The position numbers and the translations under genes are program-made. Under the pieces are notes generated by a model. The model ran no database searches. It was not told where the DNA came from and saw only the letters and a list, made by a program, of their open reading frames with translations. A stretch of DNA of 64,000 nt. Source: CAWKGC01 sp963849005 (GTDB lineage: Bacteria > Pseudomonadota > Gammaproteobacteria > Burkholderiales > Usitatibacteraceae). Below are positions 28,783 through 36,692 of the stretch, piece by piece; the first letter of the stretch is position 1; every line of letters begins with the position of its first letter. Location of the stretch: the NCBI GenBank assembly GCA_963849005.1, contig CAWKGC010000022.1:310001-374000 (forward strand), read 5' to 3'.

Positions 28783-29142
28783 ATGGCAGTGACACTGGAC
28801 CTGTTCCGCAACGAGTCCGAAGGCGAGGATTTCCAACCGGGGCAGACCGTCTTCTCCGAGGGCGAACCGGGCACCGTCATGTACGTCGTGCTCCAGGGCG
28901 AGGTCGAGTTGCGGATCAACGGGGCCGTTATCGAGACCCTCGGGCCGGGCGAGCCGTTCGGGGAGATGGCGCTCCTCGAACACGCGCCCCGCATCGCCAC
29001 TGCGATCGCCCGGACGCGTTGCAGGCTCCTCGCCATTCCCGAGAAGCGCTTCCTCTTCATGGTCCAGCAGACGCCCTACTTCTCGATCCAGATTATGCGG
29101 GTCATGGCTGATCGCCTGCGCAAGATCCACGCTCGCAAGTAG
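28783..29142 (+). CDS. Small cyclic-nucleotide-binding domain protein
   Basis: 119 residues consisting of a single cNMP-binding (CAP_ED) beta-barrel: GQTVFSEGEPGTVMYVVLQG near residues 20-40, the phosphate-binding cassette-like PGEPFGEMALLEHAPR near 66-81, then TRCRLLAIPEKRFLFMVQ and a short C-terminal helix. The cassette lacks an RTAT-type end (RIATAIA), so cAMP binding is uncertain. No DNA-binding or catalytic domain follows. ATG is preceded by GGGAGG. The ~210 bases upstream have no gene but contain three GTCAC motifs. Confidence 0.82.
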   Translation: MAVTLDLFRNESEGEDFQPGQTVFSEGEPGTVMYVVLQGEVELRINGAVIETLGPGEPFGEMALLEHAPRIATAIARTRCRLLAIPEKRFLFMVQQTPYFSIQIMRVMADRLRKIHARK

Positions 29143-29188
29143 GACGCGCCGCCGACGGCGGGCCGCGAATGGATCCGGGCCGCCCGCG

Positions 29189-29217
29189 TTGACCCCCGCA
29201 GAGGCCGGGGACACAAT
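29189..29217 (+). promoter_or_regulatory. Sigma-70 promoter candidate for the methyltransferase at 29276
   Basis: TTGACC (29189-29194), 17-base spacer, CACAAT (29212-29217); transcription would start near 29224, about 50 bases before the ATG. Confidence 0.4.
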
Positions 29218-29275
29218 GCTTGCGCTATCGGATGCCAGGGCACCGCGTGCCGGCCCACCACAGCGGAGGCAAGCC

Positions 29276-30218
29276 ATGAATGACAGCAACAGCGTCATCG
29301 TCGAAGCCTGGAATACCGTCCTCTACGACAAGTTCGTCCGCTTCAAGCACCTGCTCGTGGACGGGCTCGCGCAGCACAGCGATGCCGCGTTCGAGCGTTG
29401 CCGCTTTAAGCAGGCGCGCGCGTGCTCGACGTCGGCTGCGGCTTCGGCGACAGCACGCGGCGCATCGCCGCGGCGGGTCGGCCCGGCAGGTGAGGCCGTT
29501 GGCGTGGACTGCGCCGCGAACTTCATCGCGACGCCGCGGCCGAGGCTCGCGCAAGAAGGCGTCGCCAACGCGCGCTTCTTCGTCGGCGACGCGCAGATGG
29601 GCGACCTGCGCGGCCCGTACGACCAGGCGTTCGCGCGCTTCGGCACCATGTTCTTCGAGATGCCGGGCGCGGCGATGCGCAACGTCCGCAAGGCGCTGAA
29701 GCCGGGCGGCACGTTCATGCAGGTCGTGTGGCGCAAGCGCGAGGACAATCCCTGGCTGCACGAGGCGGAACTGTGCGTGAAGGCAATCGTGCCGGTGGTT
29801 TCGCACGAGGACACCGACCAGGTGCACTGCGGGCCGGGGCCGTTCTCGATGTCGGGCCCGGACATGGTGAGCAGGATGCTGCGGGTCGCGGGCTTCGAGC
29901 GCATCACCTTCGAGCGCTTCGACTGCGACATCTGCATCGGCCGCGACCTCGACGACGCCATCGAGTTCGCGATGGCGCTCGGGCCCGCCGGCGAGATCAT
30001 CCGCCTGGCGGGGGATGAAGGCGCCAACGCGGCCGCAGGTGATCGCGGCGCTGAAGGAAATGCTGGCGCCCTTCGCGCGGCCCGATGGCATCTGGGCGCC
30101 CTCGAGCACCTGGTTCATCAGCGCGGTGAACCCGGCGAATCGCAGACGCATGCAGAGGGATGCCTGGGGTCCTGGCAAATCAGATGTTCAACTTGAACGG
30201 GAGAAGTTTGCCGCGTAG
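29276..30218 (+). CDS. Class I SAM-dependent methyltransferase (frameshifted)
   Basis: Restoring indels near 29415 and 29475 gives motif I as VLDVGCGFGDSTRRIA, followed by GPAGEAVGVDCAANFI, FVGDAQMGDL, YDQAFARFGTMFFEMPGAA, and the post-motif KALKPGGTFMQVVWRKRED. The C-terminal half (VSRMLRVAGFERITFERFDC) is typical of UbiE-like enzymes. A third indel near 30015 links to PQVIAALKEMLAPFARPDG; the frame closes at 30218 but the native end could be nearer NPAN. ATG at 29276 follows GGAGG. Substrate unknown; it could act on a small molecule or quinone-type acceptor. Confidence 0.75.
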
Positions 30219-30257
30219 GAATCAAACTACCTTGCCGTCCAACATGGGAGAAGCGCC

Positions 30258-30688
30258 ATGAGCAACGAAAATACAAGGGCAGCTGTTTTTGCGGCGCGGT
30301 CAAGTTCTCGGTCACCGGCGAACCTGCCGCCATGGGCTATTGCCATTGCGAGTCGTGCCGCAGCTGGTCGGCCGGACCCGTCAATGCCTTCACGTTGTGG
30401 AAGCCCGAAGCGCTGCACATCACGCAGGGCGCGGACAACATCGGCACCTACAACAAGACACCGCAGAGCTATCGCAAGTGGTGCAAGACGTGCGGCGGCC
30501 ACCTCTTCACCGAGCATCCCGGCTGGGGCTGACCGACGTCTATGCCGCGGTGATTCCGGACTTCCCGTACAAGCCCGGGCATCCATGTGCACTACCAGGA
30601 GACGAAGCTGCACATCAAGGACGGGCTGCCGAAGATGAAGGACGTGCCGAAGGAAATGGGCGGCTCGGGACTGACGCTGGCGGAGTAG
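30258..30688 (+). CDS. GFA-family (glutathione-dependent formaldehyde-activating-like) zinc protein, frameshifted
   Basis: Small zinc-binding protein. After one base is restored near 30268 the N-terminus reads GSCFCGAVKFSVTGEP, followed by MGYCHCESCRSWSAGPVNAF and KWCKTCGGHLFTEHPGWG, the three cysteine clusters of the GFA/DUF636 fold. A second indel near 30585 joins the tail (LHIKDGLPKMKDVPKEMGGS). About 143 residues. Despite the family name most members have unknown substrates. No S-(hydroxymethyl)glutathione pathway gene lies nearby. Confidence 0.78.
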
Positions 30689-30714
30689 CGGGGGCGGGCT
30701 GGCCCATCGCTGAA

Positions 30715-31122
30715 ATGACGCCCATGGCTGCTCCCGCGAAACGCACAACGCCGTCGAAGGGCAAACCGCCCTCGAAACCGGCTGCGGCTTCCCCCAGGCC
30801 GTCGCTGCGCTTCTACCATTCCGCGGATCTGCGCAAGGAGACGCTTGCGCTGCTTGGCAAGATCGAGAAGGCGCGGGATGCCTCCGTGCATCGCGACGCG
30901 CTCGCGGACATCGTGGTGGAGTTGACGAACAGCGGCCTGGACGCCTACTTCATGAAGCCGCTCAAGCAAGCGAGGGCCGGCTTCATCGTCGAGCAGTCGG
31001 CGGGCCTCGGCATGCGGGGCGTGCAGCAAGTCATGGCGACCGTCATCCGCCGGGTCATCGGGGGCATGGGAAGCCCGCAACTGCTTTCCGTGTGCGGCTC
31101 CATCCGGCAGTTCATGCTCTGA
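30715..31122 (+). CDS. Conserved-looking hypothetical protein with basic N-terminus
   Basis: 135-residue protein. Residues 1-30 are Lys/Pro/Ala rich (low complexity); residues 35-130 form a compact-looking helical domain (YHSADLRKETLALLGKIEKA, ALADIVVELTNSGLDAYFMK, RRVIGGMGSPQLLSVCGSI). No catalytic motif was recognised. It follows the GFA gene by 26 bases. A later start at 30724 (MAAPAKRT) is equally possible. Confidence 0.6.
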   Translation: MTPMAAPAKRTTPSKGKPPSKPAAASPRPSLRFYHSADLRKETLALLGKIEKARDASVHRDALADIVVELTNSGLDAYFMKPLKQARAGFIVEQSAGLGMRGVQQVMATVIRRVIGGMGSPQLLSVCGSIRQFML

Positions 31123-31290
31123 ACGCCAGTTCCGGCGCGCGCGTGTCAACCACCGCGCCAATTCATCGTTCTTGCGCCATATGTTCGACAACATTGGATC
31201 TCATGGATTCGCTCGGCGACACGACCAGCGGCGAATCACCGGGGCGGATTTGGCAGCGACGAAGCGTATGAATGCGCATCGGGCAAGGCC

Positions 31291-31306
31291 ACATCAACTT
31301 TGATGT
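31291..31306. promoter_or_regulatory. Operator-like palindrome of the toxin-antitoxin locus
   Basis: ACATCAACTTTGATGT: perfect 7-base arms around CT, ten bases before the toxin-remnant ATG. Palindromes at this place are typical autoregulatory sites for HigA-type antitoxins. Confidence 0.5.
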
Positions 31307-31315
31307 TGCATGTTC

Positions 31316-31507
31316 ATGGAGTTCACTGTAGAGTTTTACGTAAGTGCCGGCGGACAATCTCCCGTGCTGGATTTTCTGCTTGGCCTCAAGGCAAGTGATC
31401 CGGGCGACTTTGCAGCGGTGCGGACTTCCCCCTCTTCGCCTTTCTTCGTTAACACCCGTGCTTTGTTCTTCTCCTCTTCCTCTCCCTGGAAAGAGAGAGA
31501 CTGGGCC
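31316..31507 (+). pseudogene. Truncated HigB/RelE-like toxin (Gp49-like) N-terminus
   Basis: The first 30 or so residues (MEFTVEFYVSAGGQSPVLDF, LLGLKASDPGDFAAV) match the start of phage-derived Gp49-like HigB toxins, which are normally about 100-120 residues. After residue ~34 the sequence becomes Ser/Phe-rich filler without toxin motifs, and the frame runs straight into the antitoxin gene without a stop. This points to an internal deletion of the toxin core. The fused reading frame (31316-31861) could express an N-terminal tag on the antitoxin. Confidence 0.6.
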
Positions 31508-31861
31508 ATGAGCAAGACGAACTTTGATGTTTTTCTGGAAGAGCAACTTCGCGACCCGGTTTTCGCCGAGCGCTTCAAGCGGGCGGGCGAGGCGTGGGAC
31601 GTCGCGCTGCAGATCGCGGCGCTGCGCGAGCAGGCGGGACTTTCGCAAGCGGCCCTCGCACGCTTGCTGAAGACTTCGCAGCAGCAGATCAGCCGCCTTG
31701 AATCACCCGACTACGAAGGCCATTCGCTGGCCAACCTGCGGCGCGTGGCCGAAGCGCTGCACGCGCGCGTGCGGGTGGTGTTCGAACCCGATGACAAAAC
31801 GGCCAAGCGGGTGAGGCAGCCCACCGCCTCTTACCGCGTCAAACGCGCCTCCGCGAAGTAA
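31508..31861 (+). CDS. XRE-family antitoxin (HigA type)
   Basis: 117-residue helix-turn-helix protein: ALREQAGLSQAALARLLKTS near residues 40-59 and QQQISRLESPDYEGHSLANL next, the Cro/C1-type HTH. An N-terminal extension (NFDVFLEEQLRDPVFAERFK) is typical of antitoxins paired with Gp49-like toxins. ATG at 31508 has an AGAGAGAG ribosome site. The partner toxin upstream is truncated, so this is an orphan antitoxin that may still repress at the palindrome at 31291. Confidence 0.8.
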   Translation: MSKTNFDVFLEEQLRDPVFAERFKRAGEAWDVALQIAALREQAGLSQAALARLLKTSQQQISRLESPDYEGHSLANLRRVAEALHARVRVVFEPDDKTAKRVRQPTASYRVKRASAK

Positions 31862-31938
31862 GCCAATCGGGGCTGCGGCCAATCCGACTGGTCCCGGCGC
31901 GCAAGAATGCCCCGGACTCGCTGGCGACTGTGAGGGGG

Positions 31939-31967
31939 TTACATGCGGCCCGCATCCCGCCTAGAAT
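31939..31967 (+). promoter_or_regulatory. Sigma-70 promoter giving a probably leaderless lipoprotein mRNA
   Basis: TTACAT (31939-31944), 17-base spacer, TAGAAT (31962-31967), then only 7 bases to the ATG at 31975. Transcription should start at or next to the start codon. No ribosome site fits. A diverged copy lies at 25290. Confidence 0.6.
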
Positions 31968-31974
31968 CGGGTCC

Positions 31975-32349
31975 ATGAAAAGAACCTTCGGCATCGTCTT
32001 CGCGTGGCTGGCGTGCCTTGCGCCGCTGGCCGGTTGTGTCGCCTACGAACCCTATCCGGGCTACTACACGCCCGTCGCGGCGCCCGCCCCCACGCCTGCC
32101 CAGGCATACGACCGCGCGTGGAACGCCGCGCTCGACGCGCTCAAGGACGCAGGCGTCCGTGTCACCTCCGCGAATCCGGCCACGGGCATCATTCGCGGCG
32201 CAAGCAACCAGTCGGATGTGGACATGACTGTCGCGAGGCAGGCAGACGGAACCATCAAGGTCGACATCGAGGCGACGAGCCTACAGGGACGGGATCCCGG
32301 CCTCGCCAGCCGCATTTCGGAGGCCTACAAGCGGCGCATGGGTGTCTGA
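31975..32349 (+). CDS. Small lipoprotein, hypothetical
   Basis: 124-residue lipoprotein with signal MKRTFGIVFAWLACLAPLAG and lipobox LAGC (Cys 21). A Pro/Tyr/Ala linker (residues 24-44) precedes an alpha/beta domain with AYDRAWNAALDALKDAGVRV, VTSANPATGIIRGA and a final helix (ASRISEAYKRRMGV), resembling small outer-membrane lipoproteins with a BON/YfgH-like repeat. Function not recognised. The likely mRNA is leaderless (promoter at 31939). Confidence 0.75.
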   Translation: MKRTFGIVFAWLACLAPLAGCVAYEPYPGYYTPVAAPAPTPAQAYDRAWNAALDALKDAGVRVTSANPATGIIRGASNQSDVDMTVARQADGTIKVDIEATSLQGRDPGLASRISEAYKRRMGV

Positions 32350-32370
32350 CGCGGGGGCCGCGCGGAACCC

Positions 32371-33507
32371 CTAGGCGCTGATCAGCTTCAGGTTGAACGC
32401 CCGCTCCGCCAGCCACACCAGCGCCACCAGCATGATGAGCGCCGAGCCGCCCACGAACACGCCCTTGCGGTACAGGCGCGTATTTCGCAACAGGTAAGCC
32501 ACCGGCAGGAAGCACGCGACGACAACCAGCTGGCCGATCTCGACGCCGACGTTGAACCCGAGCAGCGAGAGCACCAGCGCGTCCTTGGGCAGGCCGAGCT
32601 CGGTCAGCACGCTGGCGAAACCGAAACCGTGGATCAGGCCGAAGCCGAAAGCCACCAGCCAGCGCCGCCGCTCCACCACCGGCCACAGGTTGTTGGCCGC
32701 CGCCAGCACCACCGAGGCGGCGATGGCGGATTCCACGAAGCGCGACGGCAGCTCGACGATCTGCAGCGCCGCGATCGACAGCGTGATCGAATGCGCGACG
32801 GTAAACGCGGTGACCACCCACAGCACTTCCGTGAGCGCGGCGCGGAATGAGCGCACGCCCGTCCAGCGCCGCGCCTCATGCACCAGCACGGCGGGCAGCA
32901 GCAGCGACAACAGGAACAGGATGTGGTCGAAGCCGATCCAGATGTGCCAGGTGCCCTCCACGAGATACAGGCCGAACTGCGCCAGCCGCGAAGTCTCGCC
33001 GGCTTTCACGTTCAGCACGCCCGTATCCGGCCCCAGCACCGCGGTGTGCGGGACGCCATCGAGCTCCAGCCGCAGCAGCCCGCGGTGCAGTTGGTCGATG
33101 TCGAAAAGCAGGCGGTAGTTGAGCGCCAGCGCCTGCGTGCGGGACGGGCACGTGCCGGTCAAGCGCAGCACCGCATAGGCGCCGTCGGTGTGGTTGTCCA
33201 CCAGGTGCTCCGCCACTTGCAAGGTGCACTCACCGCCGCGTTCGAGTTTCAGCCGCCCCAGCGCCCAGGCGGCGATGTCGGCGTGGCGCGCCTGCACTTC
33301 GCCCCAGGTGATGTCGCCGTCGCCGTTGGCATCGAGGCCGATGGCGAAGTCGATGTCGCGAAGCGCGATGTCCCACTGGCCGGCCACCTCCTGGCCCTTC
33401 ACCTGCAGCACGAGATAGCTGTCGCTCGCCTTGTGCGCCATGGCGGGCACGGCAGCCAATGCGCAGAGCGAGAGCAGCAAACTCAGGAATCTGCGCAGCC
33501 GCATCAT
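32371..33507 (-). CDS. HupE/UreJ-family membrane protein with EF-hand-like N-terminal domain
   Basis: 378 residues. A Sec signal (SLCALAAVPAMAHKASDSYL) precedes a periplasmic domain of about 170 residues that includes an EF-hand-like loop DANGDGDITWGE near residue 60. The C-terminal HupE/UreJ-type domain has six or more helices and the histidine motif WHIWIGFDHILFLLSLLLPA, as well as VAHSITLSIAAL and FGFGLIHGFGFASVL. Relatives are proposed nickel/cobalt or other metal permeases, but substrate is unproven. It overlaps the upstream TPR gene by four bases (ATGA), so they are co-translated. Confidence 0.82.
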   Translation of the reverse strand: MMRLRRFLSLLLSLCALAAVPAMAHKASDSYLVLQVKGQEVAGQWDIALRDIDFAIGLDANGDGDITWGEVQARHADIAAWALGRLKLERGGECTLQVAEHLVDNHTDGAYAVLRLTGTCPSRTQALALNYRLLFDIDQLHRGLLRLELDGVPHTAVLGPDTGVLNVKAGETSRLAQFGLYLVEGTWHIWIGFDHILFLLSLLLPAVLVHEARRWTGVRSFRAALTEVLWVVTAFTVAHSITLSIAALQIVELPSRFVESAIAASVVLAAANNLWPVVERRRWLVAFGFGLIHGFGFASVLTELGLPKDALVLSLLGFNVGVEIGQLVVVACFLPVAYLLRNTRLYRKGVFVGGSALIMLVALVWLAERAFNLKLISA

Positions 33508-34778
33508 GGCTTGGCTTCCGGCTTGCCGGGTTGCGGCGCGGGCATACCGGGCTGAACCTTCGCTGACGCCAATCCCAACTGCCGCAAGCGCGCGTCTTCG
33601 AATCCGCTCGCTTGCAACCAGTCACGCACCGGTTGCGCGGCGCCGGCATCCTTCGCCGCGATGGCCGCTTCCAGCAACGCCCGGGCGTCGCGCGGTTCAC
33701 GCTGCACCTGGTAGTTGGCGGATGCCAGCGCGAGTGCGGCGGCCGTGTTGCCGGCGAGGTGCAGGTGGTAGCGCGCCTCTTCGGCCCGATGGGTGGTGTC
33801 ACCGCGGACTTTGGCCGCGGCGAACCGGTCTGCCAGTGCCTGAACATGCGCGTTGGCGGCGGGCAGCTTGAGCGCGGTTTCGGCCATTGCGAGCCGCAGC
33901 AGCAGTCCATCGGATGCTTCCCATCCGGCCAGCCACTTCACCACTTCGGCGGGGCGTTGCTGGTCCAGCAGGAAGTCGCTCCAGGCGGCCAGCAGGTAGC
34001 CATCATCGATGCCCAGCGCCAGCGCGGCGCGGTAATGCTTCTCGGCTTTTTCCGGCTGCCCGCGCCAGGCCGCCACCTCGCCCAGGCGGGTGAGCAACCA
34101 CAGCCGGTTGCCCGGGTCGCGGGCCTCGTCCAGGGCGCGCTGCAAGGCGGCGGCACCGGCTTCCATCTGGCCGCTGTAGGCGCGCATCAGCCCGATGCAG
34201 CCGCCGTAAAGCGTGGCGCGGTCCAGTGCCCGCAGGGCGTCGCATTCGACCTTGGCCGCCGCGTAGTTGGCCTGGACCAGCTGGATGGCGCCGCGCCAGG
34301 CATGGGCGGAGGCAAACTGCGGGTCGGCCTTGAGCGCGGCGGCAAAGTCCTCGAGCGCCCCGTCGAAATCATGCCGGTATTGCCGCAACTGCCCGCGCAC
34401 CGCCAGCACGGCCGGGGACCGGCTCTGGGCAAACGGCGCCATGACGGCATCGGCATAGCCGATATAGCGCGGGTCGCCGCGGGCGATGGCCAGGTCGTAG
34501 TAGCGCGCGGCCAGTTCGGTGGCGGGCAGCGGATCGGCCGGGGCCTCCTTGGCCGCCTGGGTCACGGCCGCCCGAAGGCCGGCCAGTTCGCGTGCCGTGG
34601 CGTCACCGGGCCGCATCGGCAGGCGCTCCAGCACCTCGGCCGGATCGGTCGGCACCCGCGGGGCGGCCAGCAGGTGAAGGGGGGCCAGGGCGCCCGCACA
34701 GGCGAAAACCGCCAGGACCCGCAGAAATACCGCAAAAACCTTTGAAAACAGGGAGCTGACAGGGTGACTTATGTGCAT
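33504..34778 (-). CDS. Secreted TPR-repeat protein
   Basis: 424 residues with an N-terminal signal (VLAVFACAGALAPLHLLAAP). Helical pairs of tetratricopeptide type run through residues 90-320, for example DGALEDFAAALKADPQFASA and EKAEKHYRAALALGIDDGYL. It probably acts as a periplasmic scaffold for the co-translated HupE-type protein (stop/start overlap of four bases). No enzyme motif seen. The frame is intact. It is divergent from the small CKKM protein gene. Confidence 0.78.
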   Translation of the reverse strand: MHISHPVSSLFSKVFAVFLRVLAVFACAGALAPLHLLAAPRVPTDPAEVLERLPMRPGDATARELAGLRAAVTQAAKEAPADPLPATELAARYYDLAIARGDPRYIGYADAVMAPFAQSRSPAVLAVRGQLRQYRHDFDGALEDFAAALKADPQFASAHAWRGAIQLVQANYAAAKVECDALRALDRATLYGGCIGLMRAYSGQMEAGAAALQRALDEARDPGNRLWLLTRLGEVAAWRGQPEKAEKHYRAALALGIDDGYLLAAWSDFLLDQQRPAEVVKWLAGWEASDGLLLRLAMAETALKLPAANAHVQALADRFAAAKVRGDTTHRAEEARYHLHLAGNTAAALALASANYQVQREPRDARALLEAAIAAKDAGAAQPVRDWLQASGFEDARLRQLGLASAKVQPGMPAPQPGKPEAKP

Positions 34779-34847
34779 TCTTCCAATAAACTGGCGGTCG
34801 CGTTCCAGAGTGAACGTTCCTTTCCAACCAAACCAGCGAGTCTATAC

Positions 34848-35066
34848 ATGAAAAAGCTAGTGTCGATGTTGATTGCCGCAGCTTTCGCAACCGCTTCCGT
34901 GGGCGCTTTCGCAGCGGCTCATGGCGGCGCCATGACCGATGCCGACAAGGCAAAGAAAATGGAAGCCTGCAAGAAGATGGATCCGAAGTCGACCGATGAC
35001 AAGATGAAGGCCGAGTGCAAGAAGATGATGGACGCAGCAGCAGCAGCGGCCGCACCCAAGAAGTAA
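34848..35066 (+). CDS. Small secreted Cys/Met/Lys-rich protein
   Basis: 72-residue protein: signal peptide MKKLVSMLIAAAFATASVGA, then a short mature part with two CKKM motifs (EACKKMDP and AECKKMMD) and an Ala8 run before the Lys-Lys end. Cys and Met in a C-x2-M spacing suggest metal or redox contact, but this is inference. A strong terminator follows at 35109. A longer upstream start exists at 34764 but would put the signal peptide inside the protein. Confidence 0.72.
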   Translation: MKKLVSMLIAAAFATASVGAFAAAHGGAMTDADKAKKMEACKKMDPKSTDDKMKAECKKMMDAAAAAAAPKK

Positions 35067-35108
35067 GCACGTTTCGTGTGTTGACTCGTTTCAGCACAAC
35101 GCTTCAAG

Positions 35109-35135
35109 AATCGGGCCCTGTGCCCGATTTTTTTT
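35109..35135 (+). terminator. Rho-independent terminator of the CKKM protein gene
   Basis: Stem AATCGGGC/GCCCGATT with loop CCTGT, followed by a T8 run overlapping the stem end. Placed 43 bases after the stop. Confidence 0.88.
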
Positions 35136-35257
35136 GCCTCCGTTCCGCGGCTGGTTGACGGGAGGAAATGGCGGCACCCTGCGAGGGGCGGCGCGCGCGG
35201 TTGCTCGAACGCGTCTTTGCCGCAGACCTCAATCGCGCCGGAACCTGAAAGGACACC

Positions 35258-36067
35258 ATGGCCAGATCGAAACAGCAGCACACGGAAACCGTGCTGATCA
35301 CCGGCGCCTCCTCCGGAATCGGGGAAGCGCTGGCGAAATGCTTCGCGAAAGGCGGACACCGGCTCGTCCTCGCGGCGCGCAGCACGGCCAAGCTCGAATC
35401 CCTCGCCGCGGCGTTGGCGGACGAGCATGGAGTGAAGGTGTGGGTGCAGACCGCGGACCTCGCCAAGCCCGGCGCGGCAAAGGCGCTCGCCGCGGCGCTG
35501 AAGCGCAAGCGGATCGACATCGACGTGCTGGTGAACAACGCCGGCGTGCTGCAACAGGGCGCATTCACCGCGATACCGGCGATGCGGCACCAGGAACTCA
35601 TCGACCTCAACGTCTCGGGACTGACGGCGATGCTCGCGCAGTTCCTGCCGCCGATGGTGAAGCGCGGCCACGGACGCGTGCTCAACGTTGCCTCGATCGC
35701 GGCGTTCCAGCCGGTTCCCACCCTGGCGACCTACGCGGCAACCAAGGCCTACGTGCTGTCGCTCACCGAATCGCTCGCCGAAGAGCTCAAGGATTGCGGG
35801 GTCACGATCACGGCGCTCTGCCCGGGCATCACCGCGACCCACATGCTGAGCAGCGCGACGAAATCCAATGCCCGCCTCGCCCGGTTGCCCGCCTTCATGG
35901 TCGGGGACGCCGACGCGGTCGCCGCAGAGGGCTACCGCGCGTGCATGAAAGGCGAAGTGATCGTCGTCCCGGGCGCCGTGAACCTCGCGGCGACGCTCGC
36001 ATCGCGCGCGACGCCCAAGTGGCTGCTCAGGCGCATTGCCGGCAAGCTCACTCGCGGCGCGGGATAG
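35258..36067 (+). CDS. Short-chain dehydrogenase/reductase
   Basis: 269-residue classical SDR: NAD(P)-binding VLITGASSGIGEALAKCF near residue 14, NNAGVLQQG near 93, the catalytic Ser in VLNVASIAAF near 145, and Tyr/Lys in TYAATKAYVLS near 158-162. The type resembles YdfG/DltE-like oxidoreductases. ATG at 35258 follows AAAGG. Substrate cannot be read from sequence. Confidence 0.85.
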   Translation: MARSKQQHTETVLITGASSGIGEALAKCFAKGGHRLVLAARSTAKLESLAAALADEHGVKVWVQTADLAKPGAAKALAAALKRKRIDIDVLVNNAGVLQQGAFTAIPAMRHQELIDLNVSGLTAMLAQFLPPMVKRGHGRVLNVASIAAFQPVPTLATYAATKAYVLSLTESLAEELKDCGVTITALCPGITATHMLSSATKSNARLARLPAFMVGDADAVAAEGYRACMKGEVIVVPGAVNLAATLASRATPKWLLRRIAGKLTRGAG

Positions 36068-36085
36068 GTCCCGCCGCACGCACCG

Positions 36086-36301
36086 TCAGGACTGCCGCTT
36101 CAGGATGATCGCGCGGACGTTTTCGTAGTCGCGCTGGCTGATTGCGCCTGCGTCCAGCGCCCTCTGGAGGTCCGTGAGTTCCTGGCCCTTCGAAATCGTG
36201 GTCGTGCCGGTGACGGTGACGTTGGCCTTGGAAGTGCTGCCGCATCCGGCCACGGCCAGGGCAGCCGCCAGCGCGAGCGCCGGCAGGAAATTGCTTTTCA
36301 T
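36086..36301 (-). CDS. Small SHOCT-like lipoprotein
   Basis: 71 residues: lipoprotein signal with VAGC lipobox (Cys near 20), a short Thr-rich linker, and a C-terminal SHOCT-like helical hairpin (KGQELTDLQRALDAGAISQR, DYENVRAIILK). It is a tandem paralogue of the gene at 36322. An alternative ATG at 36325 would overlap that gene's stop, but MKSNFLPAL at 36301 gives the proper signal peptide. SHOCT domains occur next to many unrelated regions and are thought to mediate oligomerisation. Confidence 0.72.
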   Translation of the reverse strand: MKSNFLPALALAAALAVAGCGSTSKANVTVTGTTTISKGQELTDLQRALDAGAISQRDYENVRAIILKRQS

Positions 36302-36321
36302 CTCGATGTGCTCCACGGCAT

Positions 36322-36531
36322 TCATTTGACCGAATCGATCACCTGTCGCACCTGCACCTGGTATTCCTTTTGCGAAATCGCGCCGGTTTCCCTGGCCTTC
36401 TGCAGGTCGATCAACTGCTGGCCGATCGAAACGTTCACGGTTGGCGGCAACACTTCCGTGCTGGTCGACGAGCAGGCTGCCAACAGCGCTACCGCCATGC
36501 AGGCGATCATGTGCAGAATGATTCGGGACAT
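36322..36531 (-). CDS. Small SHOCT-like lipoprotein, tandem paralogue
   Basis: 69 residues: signal MSRIILHMIACMAVALLAAC with lipobox LAAC, Ser/Thr linker, then IGQQLIDLQKARETGAISQK and EYQVQVRQVIDS, clearly homologous to the SHOCT-like end of the downstream gene. Twenty bases separate the two coding regions. Confidence 0.72.
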   Translation of the reverse strand: MSRIILHMIACMAVALLAACSSTSTEVLPPTVNVSIGQQLIDLQKARETGAISQKEYQVQVRQVIDSVK

Positions 36532-36692
36532 CGAAGAACTCCCTGCTTTTTCCTGTTGTGGCGTGGATGATTCTACCTGACGCGGTCGTTTGTCCAGTTC
36601 ACCAACCGCGCAATGCCCGCCACAGTGCCTAATGCGATAATTCCGCGAACCGCCCTATCGGCGTCGCGCAACCATCACGAGGAAACCCCATC

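Noticed and set aside
30289..31122. 277-codon frame that merges the GFA region with the following hypothetical protein
   Set aside because: Zinc-binding cysteine clusters of the GFA protein are in another frame. The merge results from an indel.
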